Both the position numbers and the translations under genes were made by a program. This document shows, piece after piece, positions 35,701 to 47,440 of a stretch of 64,000 nt of DNA; within the stretch, counting starts at the first letter, position 1; each line of letters begins with the position of its first letter. Source of the DNA: Meandrina meandrites (lineage: Eukaryota > Cnidaria > Anthozoa > Scleractinia > Meandrinidae); NCBI GenBank assembly GCA_963693305.1, contig OY855904.1, forward strand, positions 44,686,315-44,750,314, given 5' to 3'. The notes beneath the pieces were generated by a model. The model saw nothing but the letters and a program-made list of their open reading frames with translations, had not been told where the DNA came from and ran no database searches.

Positions 35701-38623
35701 AACTGATTCTTTGCTGACATCATGACAGACAGAAACGGTTCCAGACTGTAAAAAGCCTACGTGATGTGTTGATAGAAGTAAAGGGAGACATGTTATATCA
35801 CAGGTCAAAGTTCTCAAACTACAATTAAATGAGTCTTGCTGTTCTTGTTGGAACTGCTTAAGGAGTACAATATCCATTTAGAAGAAGAGGAGAAGAAAAA
35901 ATATCGTTTATTAAAAGTATAACACTTTGCAGTCCTTGGGCTGAATTACGTGTACTGTTACAATTCATAAAAATATTTAAACTATATATTACAAGATTAA
36001 AAAATATTAAAAGCTATTAACATTATAATATATTAAGAACGATTAAAAGCGATCTATGCGATGTAATTTAAACTATTGTCTATAATAAAAGAGTTTTTAA
36101 AACGGTTCGTACTACAAACTGGTGTGTCGAACACTCTCCTGTTGCGAAGTTGGTGACTGTCAGTTGACCTTTTAGGCAGCAGATTGACTAGTTTGTGGTC
36201 TTTTGTAATTACAATATCATTAAATAGGTTCTTTGAAAGCAAATCAAATTATCTCACAGCACTAATATAACAGTAGTGTTCAAGCAATCTTAGCATTTCA
36301 ATCATCAGTCAATTCCATCGCCAAGGCTCGGCTATAAATTTTGCTCGTGCTCTTCAAAGGTATCAATTGATTGATAAACTAAAAAGTGAACTGTGATAGC
36401 CAAACGCGAATGTTCGAATGACATTTCCACTGTCTCATTCCCATCATGTTTTTTTCAATGCAGGTAAATAATTTTGATTGTCACATTGGATAAAGATTCT
36501 TTAAACTGAAAGAAAAAGTTTTATTTAGTGGCATTATTCTCATAGTTTGCCGCAGTTCATTCTATTTCGGCAGGGGTTTTAGCACATCTGGAGGAATACC
36601 TACCTTGATGAACTTGTAAAATATCCCTAAGCCGGGTCCTTAAGCATACGGGAAAACAGCACAACGACATTCCATAAATTTAATCTTTTTTTTTGTTGTT
36701 GTTTTTCGTGAGGCGCTGCTGTGTTGTATGGCAAGTCCCTTTACTGTGAACATGCCACAACTCAGTAATATAGTCTAATACCGGCGAACGGTCATGGTCT
36801 GTTGAAATCAAGACTGGCCTTTCTTTATGCGTTCTTCTTATGCAATATACGTAAGTTATCTGCGTATATTTTTTTATCCAGGTGATTCAGAAAGACATGA
36901 GGATGACCTATTTTATGGATGGCAGCATCAACGGTAACAACTTTACTATTGAAGGCGAAGGCACTGGCAAACCATACGAGTAAGTGCGAGATTTATCAAA
37001 GATACAAGTCATGTATAATGATGCCACGTCGCTTTAATCACAGTCCAGGTATGATAGTACGCTTCGTTTCTTGATTTTCAGGGGACATCAGAAAATAAGA
37101 CTGCGTGTGACCAAAGGCGATCCCCTGCCTTTCGCGTTCGACATAATATCAGCAACGTTCTGTTATGGTAACAGAGCTTTTACAAATTATCCAAAGGAGC
37201 TAACCGACTATTTCAAACAAGCATTTCCTGAAGGCTTGTCTTGGGAAAGGTCGATTACATGCGAAGATGGGGCCAGTGCTGCAGTCACTGCGGACTTAAG
37301 GTAGAATTAAAGTTGTCTTCGTCGCTTTGCAATGCATATAACGTAAGTTTACCTGAGACTTTAAGAATATATTCAATGTAAAAACACTGGCAAAAACAAA
37401 AACAACAAAAAACAAACAAACAAAAAACAGGGAGTTAAATGAACGCATAACTATCAATATCAAATATAACTAAACAAGTAAGAATGTATCAGTGCTATAT
37501 GGGAGTGTTTGTAGACCAATATTATTTCTGGCGAATAGCATACATAATTTACAGTACAAAGTGGGTAGAATTTATTTCTGCCACACGTGCTACTTTAAAC
37601 AAAATTTCACATCAGGTCAACAGCTTTACTTTCGAACATCGTTCAGCCTTACGTTTCAACATCCATCGTTCGGCATCGTCTTTCACAGTTTGTCGACATG
37701 ACAAGAATCTAAATACACCAATCATACCAATTACATGCCGGTGTCTCACGTCACTTCTTTGAAAATGAGCCAATAGTTTATAAGCTGATGGCTTGCGGGC
37801 TGTGATTGGTGGTTTTCGCTAATTGTTTGCTCATTTGTCAAACGATAGCCACTATGCACGTAACACTGAAAGCGCGTGCAATATGGTCATGATTCCTTCT
37901 AACATCGTTTCTATCCCACATGTTCCCTCTTCCTGTTTCCACTCATACATTTCCTTTGTTTTGACAGCCTTAACGGGAACTGCATCGTGCACAAATCCAC
38001 ATTTATTGGCGTTAACTTTCCCGCAAACGGACCTGTAATGCAAAAGAAGACGCTAGACTGGGAGCGATCAACCGAGAAAATACTTGTCCACGATGGAGTA
38101 CTAAAGGGCTTTGTTACCATGTTCCTTGTGGTGGACGGAAGCGGCAGTTACAGATGCGAATACCAAACTACCTACAAGTATGTCGGCATAGTAGGCACAA
38201 AAATTAGTCGGTTCTGTGAAGTTAGGTTTTTTGGGCGATAATAAAATAATTCATAACAATTAGAACAAGCTATAATGTTTGTAAACGGCCAAAAAATGAG
38301 GCAGTGTTAAAGTTACACTTTCGTTCTATACTGAATAAATTCATTATTGCTTTCCTTTTTCAATTCCCTTTTCGACTATCTTTAGCAACAAGAAAAAATG
38401 AAAGAGCCATTGAGTTTTATTTCTACTTCGGAAATCGCAATTCGAGCTTATTGAATGGTTGCCATCATATTTTCTCTCTAGAGCCAAGAAGGATGTGGAC
38501 ATGCCAAAGAGCCATTATATCCAGCATCGCCTGGTCTCGTACGACATTAAGAAGGATACCAATGGCAACACTATTGAGCTGCAAGAAGATGCAGTTGCTG
38601 TCGATGTCGCAGAGCAATTTTAG
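32774..38623 (+). CDS. GFP-like fluorescent/chromoprotein, intact five-exon gene (copy 2)
   Basis: Exons 32774-32791, 36882-36979, 37082-37300, 37968-38177 and 38482-38623. All borders are GT-AG, phases agree and the total is 687 nt for 228 residues. The predicted chromophore is Cys66-Tyr67-Gly68 (SATFCYGNR). The Arg of SWERS and the Glu of LQEDAVA are kept. Compared with copy 1 it has scattered substitutions (for example PKELTDYF for PQELTDYF and DWERSTEKI for DWEPSTEKM) and a different C-terminus ([10 protein letters not shown] instead of AVARC), caused by sequence change just before the old stop. Intron 1 is 4.1 kb and carries a SINE, a TIR element and a LINE tail. The two genes point away from each other, so a shared upstream control region is possible. 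Confidence 0.93.
33697..33850 (+). mobile_element. tRNA-derived SINE in intron 1 (right arm)
   Basis: GAAGCGGTGGCCTACAGCTG (A-box-like), GGTCCAGGCTTAAGTGCTGG (B-box-like) and TTCTTGGGCAACAAACTTTA. Homologous to the insertion at 27145-27295. Preceded by a T-rich run. Confidence 0.65.
34088..35546. mobile_element. 1.46-kb TIR element in intron 1 of GFP-like copy 2
   Basis: AGTCTAATGCG at 34088 is repeated inverted at 35536-35546. The block is missing from the left arm, where the flanks are continuous (GTACATTTTTATATATGTAATAG). GTACATTTTT on the left and GTACTATTTTT at 35561 on the right may be an imperfect target duplication, in which case the right end is nearer 35560. No transposase was recognised. 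A C-run lies at 35256-35272. Confidence 0.68.
35881..36246 (-). pseudogene. 5'-truncated non-LTR retrotransposon 3' end
   Basis: Absent from the left arm at the matching position. The minus-strand frame at 36054-36242 reads [20 protein letters not shown] and [16 protein letters not shown]. This resembles the C-terminal end of CR1/L2/Rex-type LINE ORF2 proteins, where such a block follows the last reverse-transcriptase motifs. Only the tail is present, consistent with target-primed insertion. Confidence 0.6.
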
Positions 38624-39164
38624 ATTACCATCAAGGAACACAAATTAGGTTAGAAATTAGAGAAAAAAAATAGAGAAAATTGAGCCTTTTCAGTCAAGTG
38701 AGATTTAAATGCCTATAGTTTTCCGATATACCGGCCAGTACTGCTTTGATGTATCAGAAATGAATGTTCAGACGTTGAAATGACATTAAAAGAAATACAA
38801 CGCAGTTGTAATTGCGAATTTATTTGATCTTGTAGTTTTCTAGAAATTATATTTCCTCGCAGTCAGAGAAATACATTGCAGCACAGTTTTCACGTTTGAT
38901 CGCACTTCCCCTCCAAGTCGAATTTGTTAATGGAAGTAATACTAGGAGTGATAGAAGTCGACCATCCTGATGAAGATCGTCAACAGTCCTGTAGCCCCTA
39001 GGCAAAGTGAAGCATAAATGACATTTACAGATAAAATATTTGCTTAGTTGAAATGAAACAAGAAAATAAGAAGACTCAAAACATTCGGAGCAAATTACTC
39101 TTAGCTCCCTCTTTGTCTATTTCATATTCGCAAATACATGGGTCGTATTTGTAGCTATTTTTAT

Positions 39165-39835
39165 TACCTTTTTAAGAGATGACTCCATCGGTTAATGTTG
39201 GAAAGCGGAAAAGCTTTTGAATTTTGGAATTTTTGGTGTTACGATGTTACGATGTGATGATTACTCCCTGAATTGAACCGAAGAGCAATGGGAACTAGGT
39301 GCATTGTTTGTATTCTTTATGAGGTCCGCCATCTGGTCCGCCAAATAGGTTTTTACGACCGAATCTCAAATTTTACAACTTTCATCGCTTAATGTCGTCG
39401 TGTTGTCTGCTGGCTGTTGCGATCGACAAATCTGTAGAACCGAATAGGACTGGGAAAAGAAATCAAGTCAACTCAACAAGAACTCAAAGTAGAATACCCT
39501 GGGCAGTTAGAAAGGACTAATTTAAAGTATAAACGAAAGAGGCAAAATATATTTGTTGCGTTCTCTAAGATTTAGTAAACAGAAATCTTCCCATTCTTTT
39601 AAAACAAAAGGTGTAAGCAAGTTCAAGACAGCGTTTGACCTTGCATCGTATACGGTATATCGGATGTCACGCCAAGATAACGCAACTTTTGTTGAACAAT
39701 CGCTCATCGCTCAGCACAGAAGTTGTCAGCTACTTTTATTTACCTTAATTTTTTGACAAATGTCCTGAAAATTATTAAAGACCCCTTGTGAAACGTCGTC
39801 GCTTCTGCATGCATTGCGTGCCGTTTATCAATATC
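39165..39835. mobile_element. Second copy of the 7780-8640 repeat
   Basis: Shares TTGGTGTTACGATG, CTGAATTGAACCGAAGAGCA, GTCACGCCAAGATAACGCAA and CATGCATTGCGTGCCGTTTAT with 7780-8640, with about 190 bp less sequence. It is inserted in the outer part of the right arm and missing from the left arm. Confidence 0.65.
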
Positions 39836-39900
39836 GTCTCAATACCACTGTGTTAAAAGATTTCTTTAAGAGGCGGGCAACAAAAAATATGCAAACATGA

Positions 39901-40564
39901 CATATGCTTTCAGAGCAAAAATGAGCAAAGTCGTGCAAATGTAGAAAATTGCTCCACATTTGCTACCCCACTGTTTGTGGTACAAATGTATACTTTCGCC
40001 ACACATTTACTATTCGTGAAAATACTTTACAAATGTGTTTTTTACATAACATTTGCCTGTTTAGCAAACAGGAAGTAAAAGCGGCCATTGCCGCCTTTGC
40101 ACCCGTAGCAAACACCGTGCTAAACACGAAATTCGCTATGAAGCAAACTTGGTCAAAGTTAGGCAAATTCGGTCTTTACACCATCTTTGCTACAGATTTG
40201 CTACCCGCGAAAATCATTTTTTCGTCCAGTGTTACAACACAATAAAGCGAAGTATTATGGTGGAAAACCTGATAAACCTCCTTCTTATTGCCCCTCGCAA
40301 GGAGCACACGTCTCGATCTAGACACTCCTGGATAGGGGCGAAAAGATTAAGATCGACACGTGCGAGTCTTGTTTATTTCTGGCGAGATTTTCTTGGATTT
40401 GGCTGTCCGCTATATTTATTATATGACGTTGACCCGCAGGCGAGCGGCAACCTCCTCTAATGGAAAACGAGATGTTTCTCGGAAAGTATTTTGGAAGTTA
40501 AAGTAATACTGGATGAGATGTACGAAACTATTCCGCAGGCAAAATTATTTTTTTAGTTTGATGG
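39901..40564. other. No gene seen
   Basis: 39930-40230 is a moderately repetitive block with words such as ATTTGCTACC. 40260-40460 is more balanced in composition but its frames have no recognisable domain. Confidence 0.4.
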
Positions 40565-40568
40565 TTAA

Positions 40569-41092
40569 CCCTATCCAGACCGGGGGGGGGGGGGGGGGGG
40601 GGGGTGCGGAAAGTGCCCGCGTTGACTTTGAACGTTTATAACTTTTTCAAGACTCAACCAAACGCTGTCAAACTTTATCAATTTTTCTAAAATTTATCGG
40701 GAATAAATTGGTAGGATAGGTTGTTGTGTCTGGAACTTGACGTTACCATGGCAACGTCATTTTTGTCTTTTCATTAATAAAAGTAACTTGAATTCAGCTA
40801 TTTTCACCTATTTTAGGTTTTTTTGCACTGTTTTATAGATTTTGAGTATTTTCAGTAATTTTGGGCGGTTTTCTGATGTTTTGGAAAATGTTGAAATCCA
40901 AGATGGCGGATCCAAGATGGCGGCTGTTTTGACATCATGATGTAATTGTCACGTGATGTGACGTCATCACCGCACGTGACGTATATAAAAAGATAGATTT
41001 TTGGACATACTATATACCCTGTAAGTTTTATTGCGATTGCTTAAATATTCTGGAAGTCTGAAAAGATCCAAAAAAGCCCGGTATGAATAGGG
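40569..41092. mobile_element. piggyBac-like miniature element in a TTAA target
   Basis: Bounded by TTAA on each side (40565-40568 and 41093-41096). The inverted ends CCCTATCCAGACCGGG and (complement) CCCTATTCATACCGGG agree with the CCCT... termini of piggyBac elements. The left end contains a long G run. The partial copy at 21238-21431 shares its right half. No transposase is present. Confidence 0.82.
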
Positions 41093-41450
41093 TTAATAAG
41101 GCTCGAGAAAAACGTCGCGTTGTTGTTTTTGTTTCGTCTCTTTAGAAACGAAACGGTATTGTTTTGGATTCGATGTGAGCTATTTTACACAGCAGGCAAA
41201 CAACCTCGTAAAAACATGTTCTTCAAATATCGGAAATATTATAATCTTCAGCAACACCAAAAATTATTGAAATATTTGACGGCTACAATGCTTTTAAGTT
41301 CGACTAAAGCGATTTATAATACATCAAATATTTTGCGCGCGCGCGATTGGTCTAAACACGTCACGTGATGTAGCCAAAACTGGGTGATATCAGATGATAT
41401 TCCCCAAGTGATATTCCCCAGTTTTGGAACTCTGCGATTTACGGGTCGCC

Positions 41451-41589
41451 CACTACCTCTCGGAACGAGTTACTTCATTGGTTCCAAAAACAATAGATAA
41501 CAGGTCATAACAATGTCCCTAGCCCTGAATAACAATGGAGGTAGTGTTTACAGCGGGCGAATGAAAATAGAGGTTCCAGAGAGGTAGTG
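41451..41589. repeat. Short inverted repeat CACTACCTCTCGGAAC
   Basis: CACTACCTCTCGGAAC (41451-41466) faces GTTCCAGAGAGGTAGTG (41573-41589). Probably the ends of a 139-bp fold-back element. Confidence 0.6.
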
Positions 41590-41756
41590 TCTTACTGCGA
41601 TTTACTTTCGCACGTTTAACTTTTATCCCTGGCTAATTGCTAAAATGAATAAAACTGAACACGTGGAGCAGACTAATAATATTTTGAGCGCTGACAAATT
41701 TACTTTGACGTTTAAAAGCTTTGAGAAAAGGTCTCCCAAAATGCGGCCTCGCAGGC

Positions 41757-41988
41757 TAAAATATTTGAAGGATAATAAACGCAATAGCATCCATTTGGCT
41801 TCAAAAATATGCACGGATATTTGTCCTTGGACATTATCTGTTCCTCGAAGCTCACAGTTTTCCTCGAGCTTCGCTCTCGGAAAACTGTTCGCTTCTCGGA
41901 ACAAATAATGTCCGCGGACAAATATCCGTGCATATTTTCGCACCAAATGGAGGCTATTGTTTATGTATTGGCGAAAAATATAAAGCGA
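41757..41988. repeat. Long palindromic element (arms about 110 bp)
   Basis: The arms are best matched at 41803-41865 and 41877-41939: TATGCACGGATATTTGTCC on the left, its complement on the right, with CACAGTTTTCCTCGAGCTTC and CTCTCGGAAAACTGTTCGCT near the centre. Similarity weakens outward to about 41757 and 41988. Non-coding fold-back element; overlapping frames on both strands are shadows of the palindrome. Confidence 0.85.
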
Positions 41989-42039
41989 GCTCTTTCCGTG
42001 TTTACAGTCCAACGCCTCCAACCATAGCCACCCGACAAA

Positions 42040-43250
42040 GTTTTTGACATCTTTTTGACAAGTTTTTGATTACTTTGATGAGTTGTGCGGCTTCCGGTTG
42101 CTTTAAACTACCAATCAGATGCCTTGAAAAATGGAAGGCGGGGTAACAACCGCTGCATGATTCGTCTTCAAACGTCAGAGTTTGAAAGGCTTTCAAGCAA
42201 CGTTTCGCACGAGCGATTATGCCAAGTTCCACTGGCGATAAATAAATTTTATGCCAAAAAAAATTTAATCAAACTTAACTTTTCGTAAAAGCACAACTTT
42301 AAAGCAAGGGACGGCAAACGAAAATGCTGCTAATGCAGGATCCAGCAAGGGCCGATCAGCGTGAAAATGATAAATGACAAACAATACTGCAAGGCTGATC
42401 GTACTACATAAACAGTAAACTTTGTGAGACACCAACACGACTAGAACCGATATAGTGGGATTGCAACCGTGGACAGCTGTTTCGTTCTTTTTGGAACTCG
42501 TCAGCACGGTGTAGCAAATCTAAATAACGCCAGCGAAAGAGCCAACGCAAATAGATTGCCCAATGTACACTATATCAAGTTCCGTACTTTGAACTCACTT
42601 GTCCCCCGAATCACGCACTGCCACATCACGTGTTTCGGGGGACAAGAAGACCAAAGTGTCACGATGATGTCTCACAAAGCGAATTGTCCTAAATGTGGAT
42701 GGCACGGCCATTCCGAACATTTAAGCGCATGGACACAACCATGCTGAATAAAAACGCAGCATATCGGATCTAAAAAGATCTACGGTCCAAAAAATACGTA
42801 AAAGCACAACTTTAAAGCAAGGGACCGCAAACGAAAATGCTGCTAATGTAGGATCCAGCAAGGGATCTGATCAGCGTGAAAATGATAAAAGTACGGAACT
42901 TGATATAGTGTACATTGGGCAATCTATTTGCGTTGGCTCTTTCGCTGGCGTTATTTAGATTTGCTACACCGTGCTGACGAGTTCCAAAAAGAACGAAACA
43001 GCTGTCCACGGTTGCAATCCCACTATATCGGTTCTAGTCGTGTTGGTGTCTCACAAAGTTTACTTTTTATGTAGTACGATCAGCCTTGCAGTATTGTTTG
43101 TCATTTAACTTTTCGTACAGGAAATGTCTTCTGGGTTTGTAAAACCGGTTGAAACTGAACGTTTCACAGATCGTTCGTATGAACCATTGTGAAGCCGGAA
43201 GCCATCAAAGTAATCAAACCTTGTCAAAAAGATGTCAAAAACTCTTTCTT
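42040..43250. repeat. Composite fold-back element with nested direct and inverted copies
   Basis: 42366-42590 recurs inverted at about 42890-43110 (landmark GGTGTAGCAAATCTAAATAA). 42283-42365 recurs directly at 42796-42890 (CACAACTTTAAAGCAAGGGA). The outer ends at 42040-42100 (GACATCTTTTTGACAAG) are inverted at 43195-43245. The inner part contains a strong hairpin at 42598-42646. The 92-codon frame at 42469-42747 includes CPKCGWHGHSEH, a possible CxxC zinc-ribbon-like fragment, but it starts in the inverted arm and is not convincing as a gene. Confidence 0.72.
42598..42646. repeat. 18-bp GC-rich hairpin inside the fold-back element
   Basis: CTTGTCCCCCGAATCACG (42598-42615) pairs with CGTGTTTCGGGGGACAAG (42629-42646), one mismatch, 13-nt loop. 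Confidence 0.85.
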
Positions 43251-43648
43251 GTTAATAAAACTTTGCTTTGCCCCCCCCCCCCCCCCCCCCCCCCCCCGCT
43301 CCCCTGAAAGTGTAGACATCTGACGGCACAAGGAATTTTTAATTACCTTTAATGAAAGCACCAAAGAATTCGCTTTCGCGTATCGTGTTGGCATATCGCA
43401 TAGCCTACGAACGCAGACGTGTTTCCGCCAGTCGCTTTAATTATGTGAGGGATTAGAGTCCTTTAGGAGGAACGTAGGAATAACCTTAGACAAGACAAAG
43501 TTTGCTAGATTGACCGATGAGTCAGGGCAAAATTATGCTCTTCTTCCCTCGAAATGTTGACAGACTCAGGAAGATCCGCGGAAGTTGCATCGTCATCATC
43601 ACCGGCTACACCTTCTATTCGAACCTACACGATTTCAATGGACAAAAG
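43251..43648. other. No gene seen; C-run at 43271-43297
   Basis: A poly-C run of about 27 bases precedes unique sequence. The run may be the end of a G/C-run miniature element of the 13553-13986 type, but no partner end is visible. Confidence 0.45.
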
Positions 43649-43812
43649 ATAGTGAATTAACTAAAGGAAAGGGTATCCTAGTTTTTATACACTCGGGAAT
43701 TAAGCATGAATATACCTGTAGAGAATATGCATGTCGTCTTGCTGAAGAAGTTTCTTCGCGAAAACAATGTGAGCTTGAAAGGATTAACAGTCAAGGCGCA
43801 GCTCGTTGCAAA
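43649..43812 (+). CDS. Candidate exon of an unidentified gene
   Basis: Open from a possible acceptor (GACAAAAG) to a strong donor (GCAAAGTAAGT). The peptide DSELTKGKGILVFIHSG continues through REYACRLAEEVSSRKQCELE, a normal coding-like composition. The acceptor is weak and no partner exon was found. I do not recognise the family. Confidence 0.25.
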
Positions 43813-44499
43813 GTAAGTTCCCTTTTTGCCTATGTCTGAAACACTCGAATCATTTTGAAAAAACCGCTTCGAATCCTGGCCGTCTTTTATTTAGTTAAAG
43901 AAGTACGAAGGTTTATTTATTTTAGTCTTCGAAAAAAAGTGATACTGATCTCCTTAGAGAAAATGTGGAAATATTTCAGTTTTGTCCCCCAGAAAGAAAC
44001 ATGAGAAAAATATTCGATGGCCTTCTCCCTTTTACAGTCAATTCCATCGTGAAGTATGTCAGAACCTATAGTGGAAAAACATCAAACAGTCGCCCGACTA
44101 CATGGTCATGAAGCCCTTTGAGCGTGGTGTCAACTTTAATTGAAGGGCATATTCATGTTTTGGCTGAGCATCACGTAGAAAGTGATTAGTTATATCTGAG
44201 AGCGCTCTGCTATAGAAATCTGCGAACAAGTGAAAAATTTGAGCTTTTAGCACCTCGATTTAACGATCTGCGTCGCATTTGGTCGCGAAGTGAACGTCAA
44301 TATTTCTGCATTAGATAGACGCATCAGTAGAATGCATTAAAATCATCTTTCGCTTCGGAGAGGTGCCTGACCAAGGAAATTTAGGGGGAACGGCATCAAC
44401 ATTTCGCAAGTTCTGCGAAAATCTGACTCCTTGAAGTGCAGTGAGCAGGTTTTTGTTCGCTCGGCGATTTGGAAATGTTGCGAAACATCTCTCCGAATT
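43813..44499. other. No gene seen
   Basis: Unique AT-rich sequence with only short frames. Confidence 0.45.
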
Positions 44500-44685
44500 C
44501 ACATTTCCAGACAAATCTAGTGAAACTTAACCTTGCCACCTTCTTAGAAAACTACAAATGTAAAATGATATAAGACTGAATTTTTGGTTGATTATATGAA
44601 CAAAACATTTTACAGCGAGAAATCTTCATTTTGCTGATTGTCGAAATGACGTAGCCCCGGGCCAGGTATAAGCACAATATGTAAT
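44500..44685 (+). repeat. Duplicated host segment, copy 1, left piece
   Basis: Matches 50405-50595 directly (CACATTTCCAGA, CTTAGAAAACTA, GGTATAAGCACAATAT). Continuous with 48383-49583 once the 3.7-kb element is removed. Confidence 0.82.
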
Positions 44686-45200
44686 AGTCCAGGAGCATAT
44701 GTTGGATAAATAGCTCCCGTGGGCATTTTGAGAAGAAAGCAAGCCAGTGGCCTAGTAGTGTTTAGTAGTCCATAAGGAACTCAAAAAATGTTGTTGACAA
44801 TTTTGCCTAGAGGGTATTAATAGGATGTTAAAAAAATGACCTGTGTGATCCTACATGGAAACGAGGCTGAAAAGCTTTGAGTGGCCATAACTTCTTTCTA
44901 GTTGGAGAAATATCAACCAAACTCACCAGATAAGCTAAGTAAACAACACTCAAGCTAGGAAAATAGTTATTTCTATATACGAGGGTCACGTGATAGATCT
45001 GGCGTGAAATCGAGGCTGGAAAGCTACCCATTGTAAAAAGGCTCAATATGTATGCTGAAGTCGCAGCCTAACTCAGGGGATACACTTGCTAGACAGCCCT
45101 GAACCCACCAAATTGCTTATATTTATTAATGAGAGTCACGTGATTGATCTAGCATGGAAACGAGGCTGGCAAGTCTTGCTTGATGAAATGAGAAAACAAA

Positions 45201-46354
45201 ATAATCCCTACATTTTATAAAATTCGCATCTTTTCTTTCATTTTAAAATATTAACAAGAACTCTATATGAGAAGAAAATTACCGTTTACTGTTCTCCAAT
45301 ATCTCTTTTCTTTCCAGAGATATTCAAGCTTTTCAAAAATGCAATTAACAAAGTCATGACGTCATAGGCTCAACCGAATTCTGATTAAATACGGAGAAAG
45401 TGATATGTCAACCAATTTGTATTGAAAGTCTCTGATTCTTTACAGGAACACTCTGCTAGTTGTGTTTGGCGAACTTTACAACTTGGTTACCATTGCAACA
45501 TACTAGGTTTCAGATCCCGTCAATGCTTAAGGGTTTTCTGGCCAATTTTGGCATTCTTTTTTTTAATATTTGTAAGTAATGCTTAACATGCCGGATCTGG
45601 CAAGCATATCAATGGTTTGAATTTTTCCGAACTGAAAAATTCTAAAATATCAAAAGCAAATTGATGGAGACTGGAAAAGAGTGAGTAGAGGTGTCACCTG
45701 TGGAACTATTAGTCTGCCACATTCAATGAAAAATGACCGAGATTACTTAATTTTGTACTTGAGAAAAAGTTGGGTTGAGTATTTGACGAGATCAGTCCCC
45801 TAATTTGGATATTTTACTATTTTTTTGAAGCTTAAATATCTCCGAAACTAAAATAAATATTTGAAAACGGAAAACGGCATTTTCAATCTTTAGGTAAGAA
45901 CGCTATGAAGCGCTAGAATTGCCAATGTCGTAGGAATGGACTGGCGTGCAAACCCTGCCAAAATGTTTTTACTGAGGTGATAGATGACGATGAATACGAC
46001 GAGGAATAAATTGTGGCGAGAGATTTAAAGAAACTGATGGGCCTTGATGATAATGGGCTCATATTTGTTTATATGTTTCTCTATATAAGTAGTATTCTTA
46101 ATTTGTAAGTTAGAACTGCCATCGATATAGGGGGCACGTAGAAGGTTACAAGGTGACCTTTCGACACCTCATGAAGCCCAGTCTGATTTTCAGGAGAAAA
46201 GTGAATAAATGTTTTTAGAGTGAGTAGACACAGTGCTTCTCTTGTAAGCCATCGGCATTTTTATATATATATTTTTTTGCATTTTCCTTTGTGCGACAAG
46301 CCTAAAATTTAATACGTGATTCTGCCACGTCCTATCAAAGGCTTACCATCAGCT
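45201..46354. other. No gene seen (inside the 3.7-kb element)
   Basis: AT-rich sequence with no counterpart in the right half of the element. No open frame longer than about 60 codons with recognisable content. Confidence 0.45.
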
Positions 46355-46449
46355 GTTTGCGAGGTCACAGCATGCCCCATATAAATATTCAAATTTTCTC
46401 GCTAATTGCTGTTTTAGATACTTCAGCTTCCTAAATATCGCCTTTTACT

Positions 46450-47440
46450 GCTGTTCACTTGCAATAAAATGAATTAGAAATATTTTCGTAATGTTTAAGT
46501 TTGTTTTTATGCAGTTTTTTTGACGATTTGACGCTTTTGGAATGATAATTGCATAAACTGTCCGAGCTACTGAGTTGGTTGGATGTGGTCTGACTGGGTT
46601 TGAGTTTTTCGTTGCGTCTGATAGCATGAACGCGCTGGATCTCGTGTTGGAGGAATGAGCGATTGTATCCACGGTAGTTAAGGTATTGGATAAGTTCATT
46701 AGTTTGTAATGTAAAAGTTTCGTCAGAAGAGCATATGCGTCGTAGTCTTAGGGTGAGGCTGAATGGAATGGCTCGTTTGGTGTGTAAGGGGTGACATGAT
46801 GAGTGTAGGAGATACTGATGTTTGTCTGTAGGTTTAGTATTGAGATCTGTCTGAACTATACCAAACCGTTTGAGAGAGACTTGTATGTCATGAAAAGAGG
46901 TAGATGTAGACGAATGGGACAAAGTAAATTTCATAGTGGGATGAAGGTTGTTGAGGTAAGAGATGAAGTTAAGTAGGTCTTTTTTCTGTTTGGGTCCATA
47001 TCATAAAAATGTTTTCAGTGAAATGCCACCAAGTATGTGGCTGGTGTGGCGCATGCGGGAGTGCGTCTGTCTCGAATTTAGCAAGGAATAGAATCGCGTA
47101 CGATGGAGCCATGCATGTTCCCATGGCTGTGCCGTGTTTTTGGATGTAGTAGTTTTTGTTGAATTCGAAAGTGTTCATGGTGAGAATCATTCTGATGAGG
47201 TCACAAAGGGCATCTGTGCGTATGGTGGACGCAGAGCGGTCGCGGGTGTCGAGGAAGTGCCGACAAGCGTCAATACCCTCGTTATGTGGAATATTGGTGT
47301 AGAGTGACGAGACATCAAGTGTGACAAGGATGGTGTTATGCGTAACTCTCCAAGTTGGTCAAGTTTGTTAGGGAAATGTGACGTGTCTTTGATAAAGAAT
47401 GCTGTTTTGTGAATGAGATGTGGAAGTTGCATGCCTTGAT
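46450..47440 (-). pseudogene. Penelope-like element reverse transcriptase remains
   Basis: Three minus-strand frames follow in protein order. At 47432-47187: HLIHKTAFFIKDTSHFPNKL, the region before RT motif A. At 47190-46969: NKNYYIQKHGTAMGTCMAPS, the conserved GTAMGT..APSYA block, then HFTENIFMIW where the catalytic (Y/F)xDD should be. At 46934-46455: TDLNTKPTDKHQYLLHSSCH and AIPFSLTLRLRRICS, typical of Penelope-like RT thumb regions. Frameshifts join the parts, the catalytic Asp pair is lost (EN) and the 5' part and GIY-YIG end are not seen. Inactive. Confidence 0.82.

Larger units (their letters stand above)
31970..39900 (+). repeat. Right arm of the large inverted duplication (GFP-like locus)
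   Basis: Inverted counterpart of 23480-28890, longer because of the insertions at 34088-35546, 35881-36246 and 39165-39835. Arm similarity is high in exons and intron 2 and moderate elsewhere. Confidence 0.88.

Noticed and set aside
42469..42747. Zinc-ribbon protein (CPKCGWHGHSEH)
   Set aside because: The frame begins in the arm of a fold-back element and has only one CxxC plus His residues. Not convincing.
43585..43839. Complete small gene starting at the first ATG of this frame
   Set aside because: The N-terminal His-rich part looks non-coding and a donor interrupts the end. Only the inner segment is kept, as a weak exon candidate.
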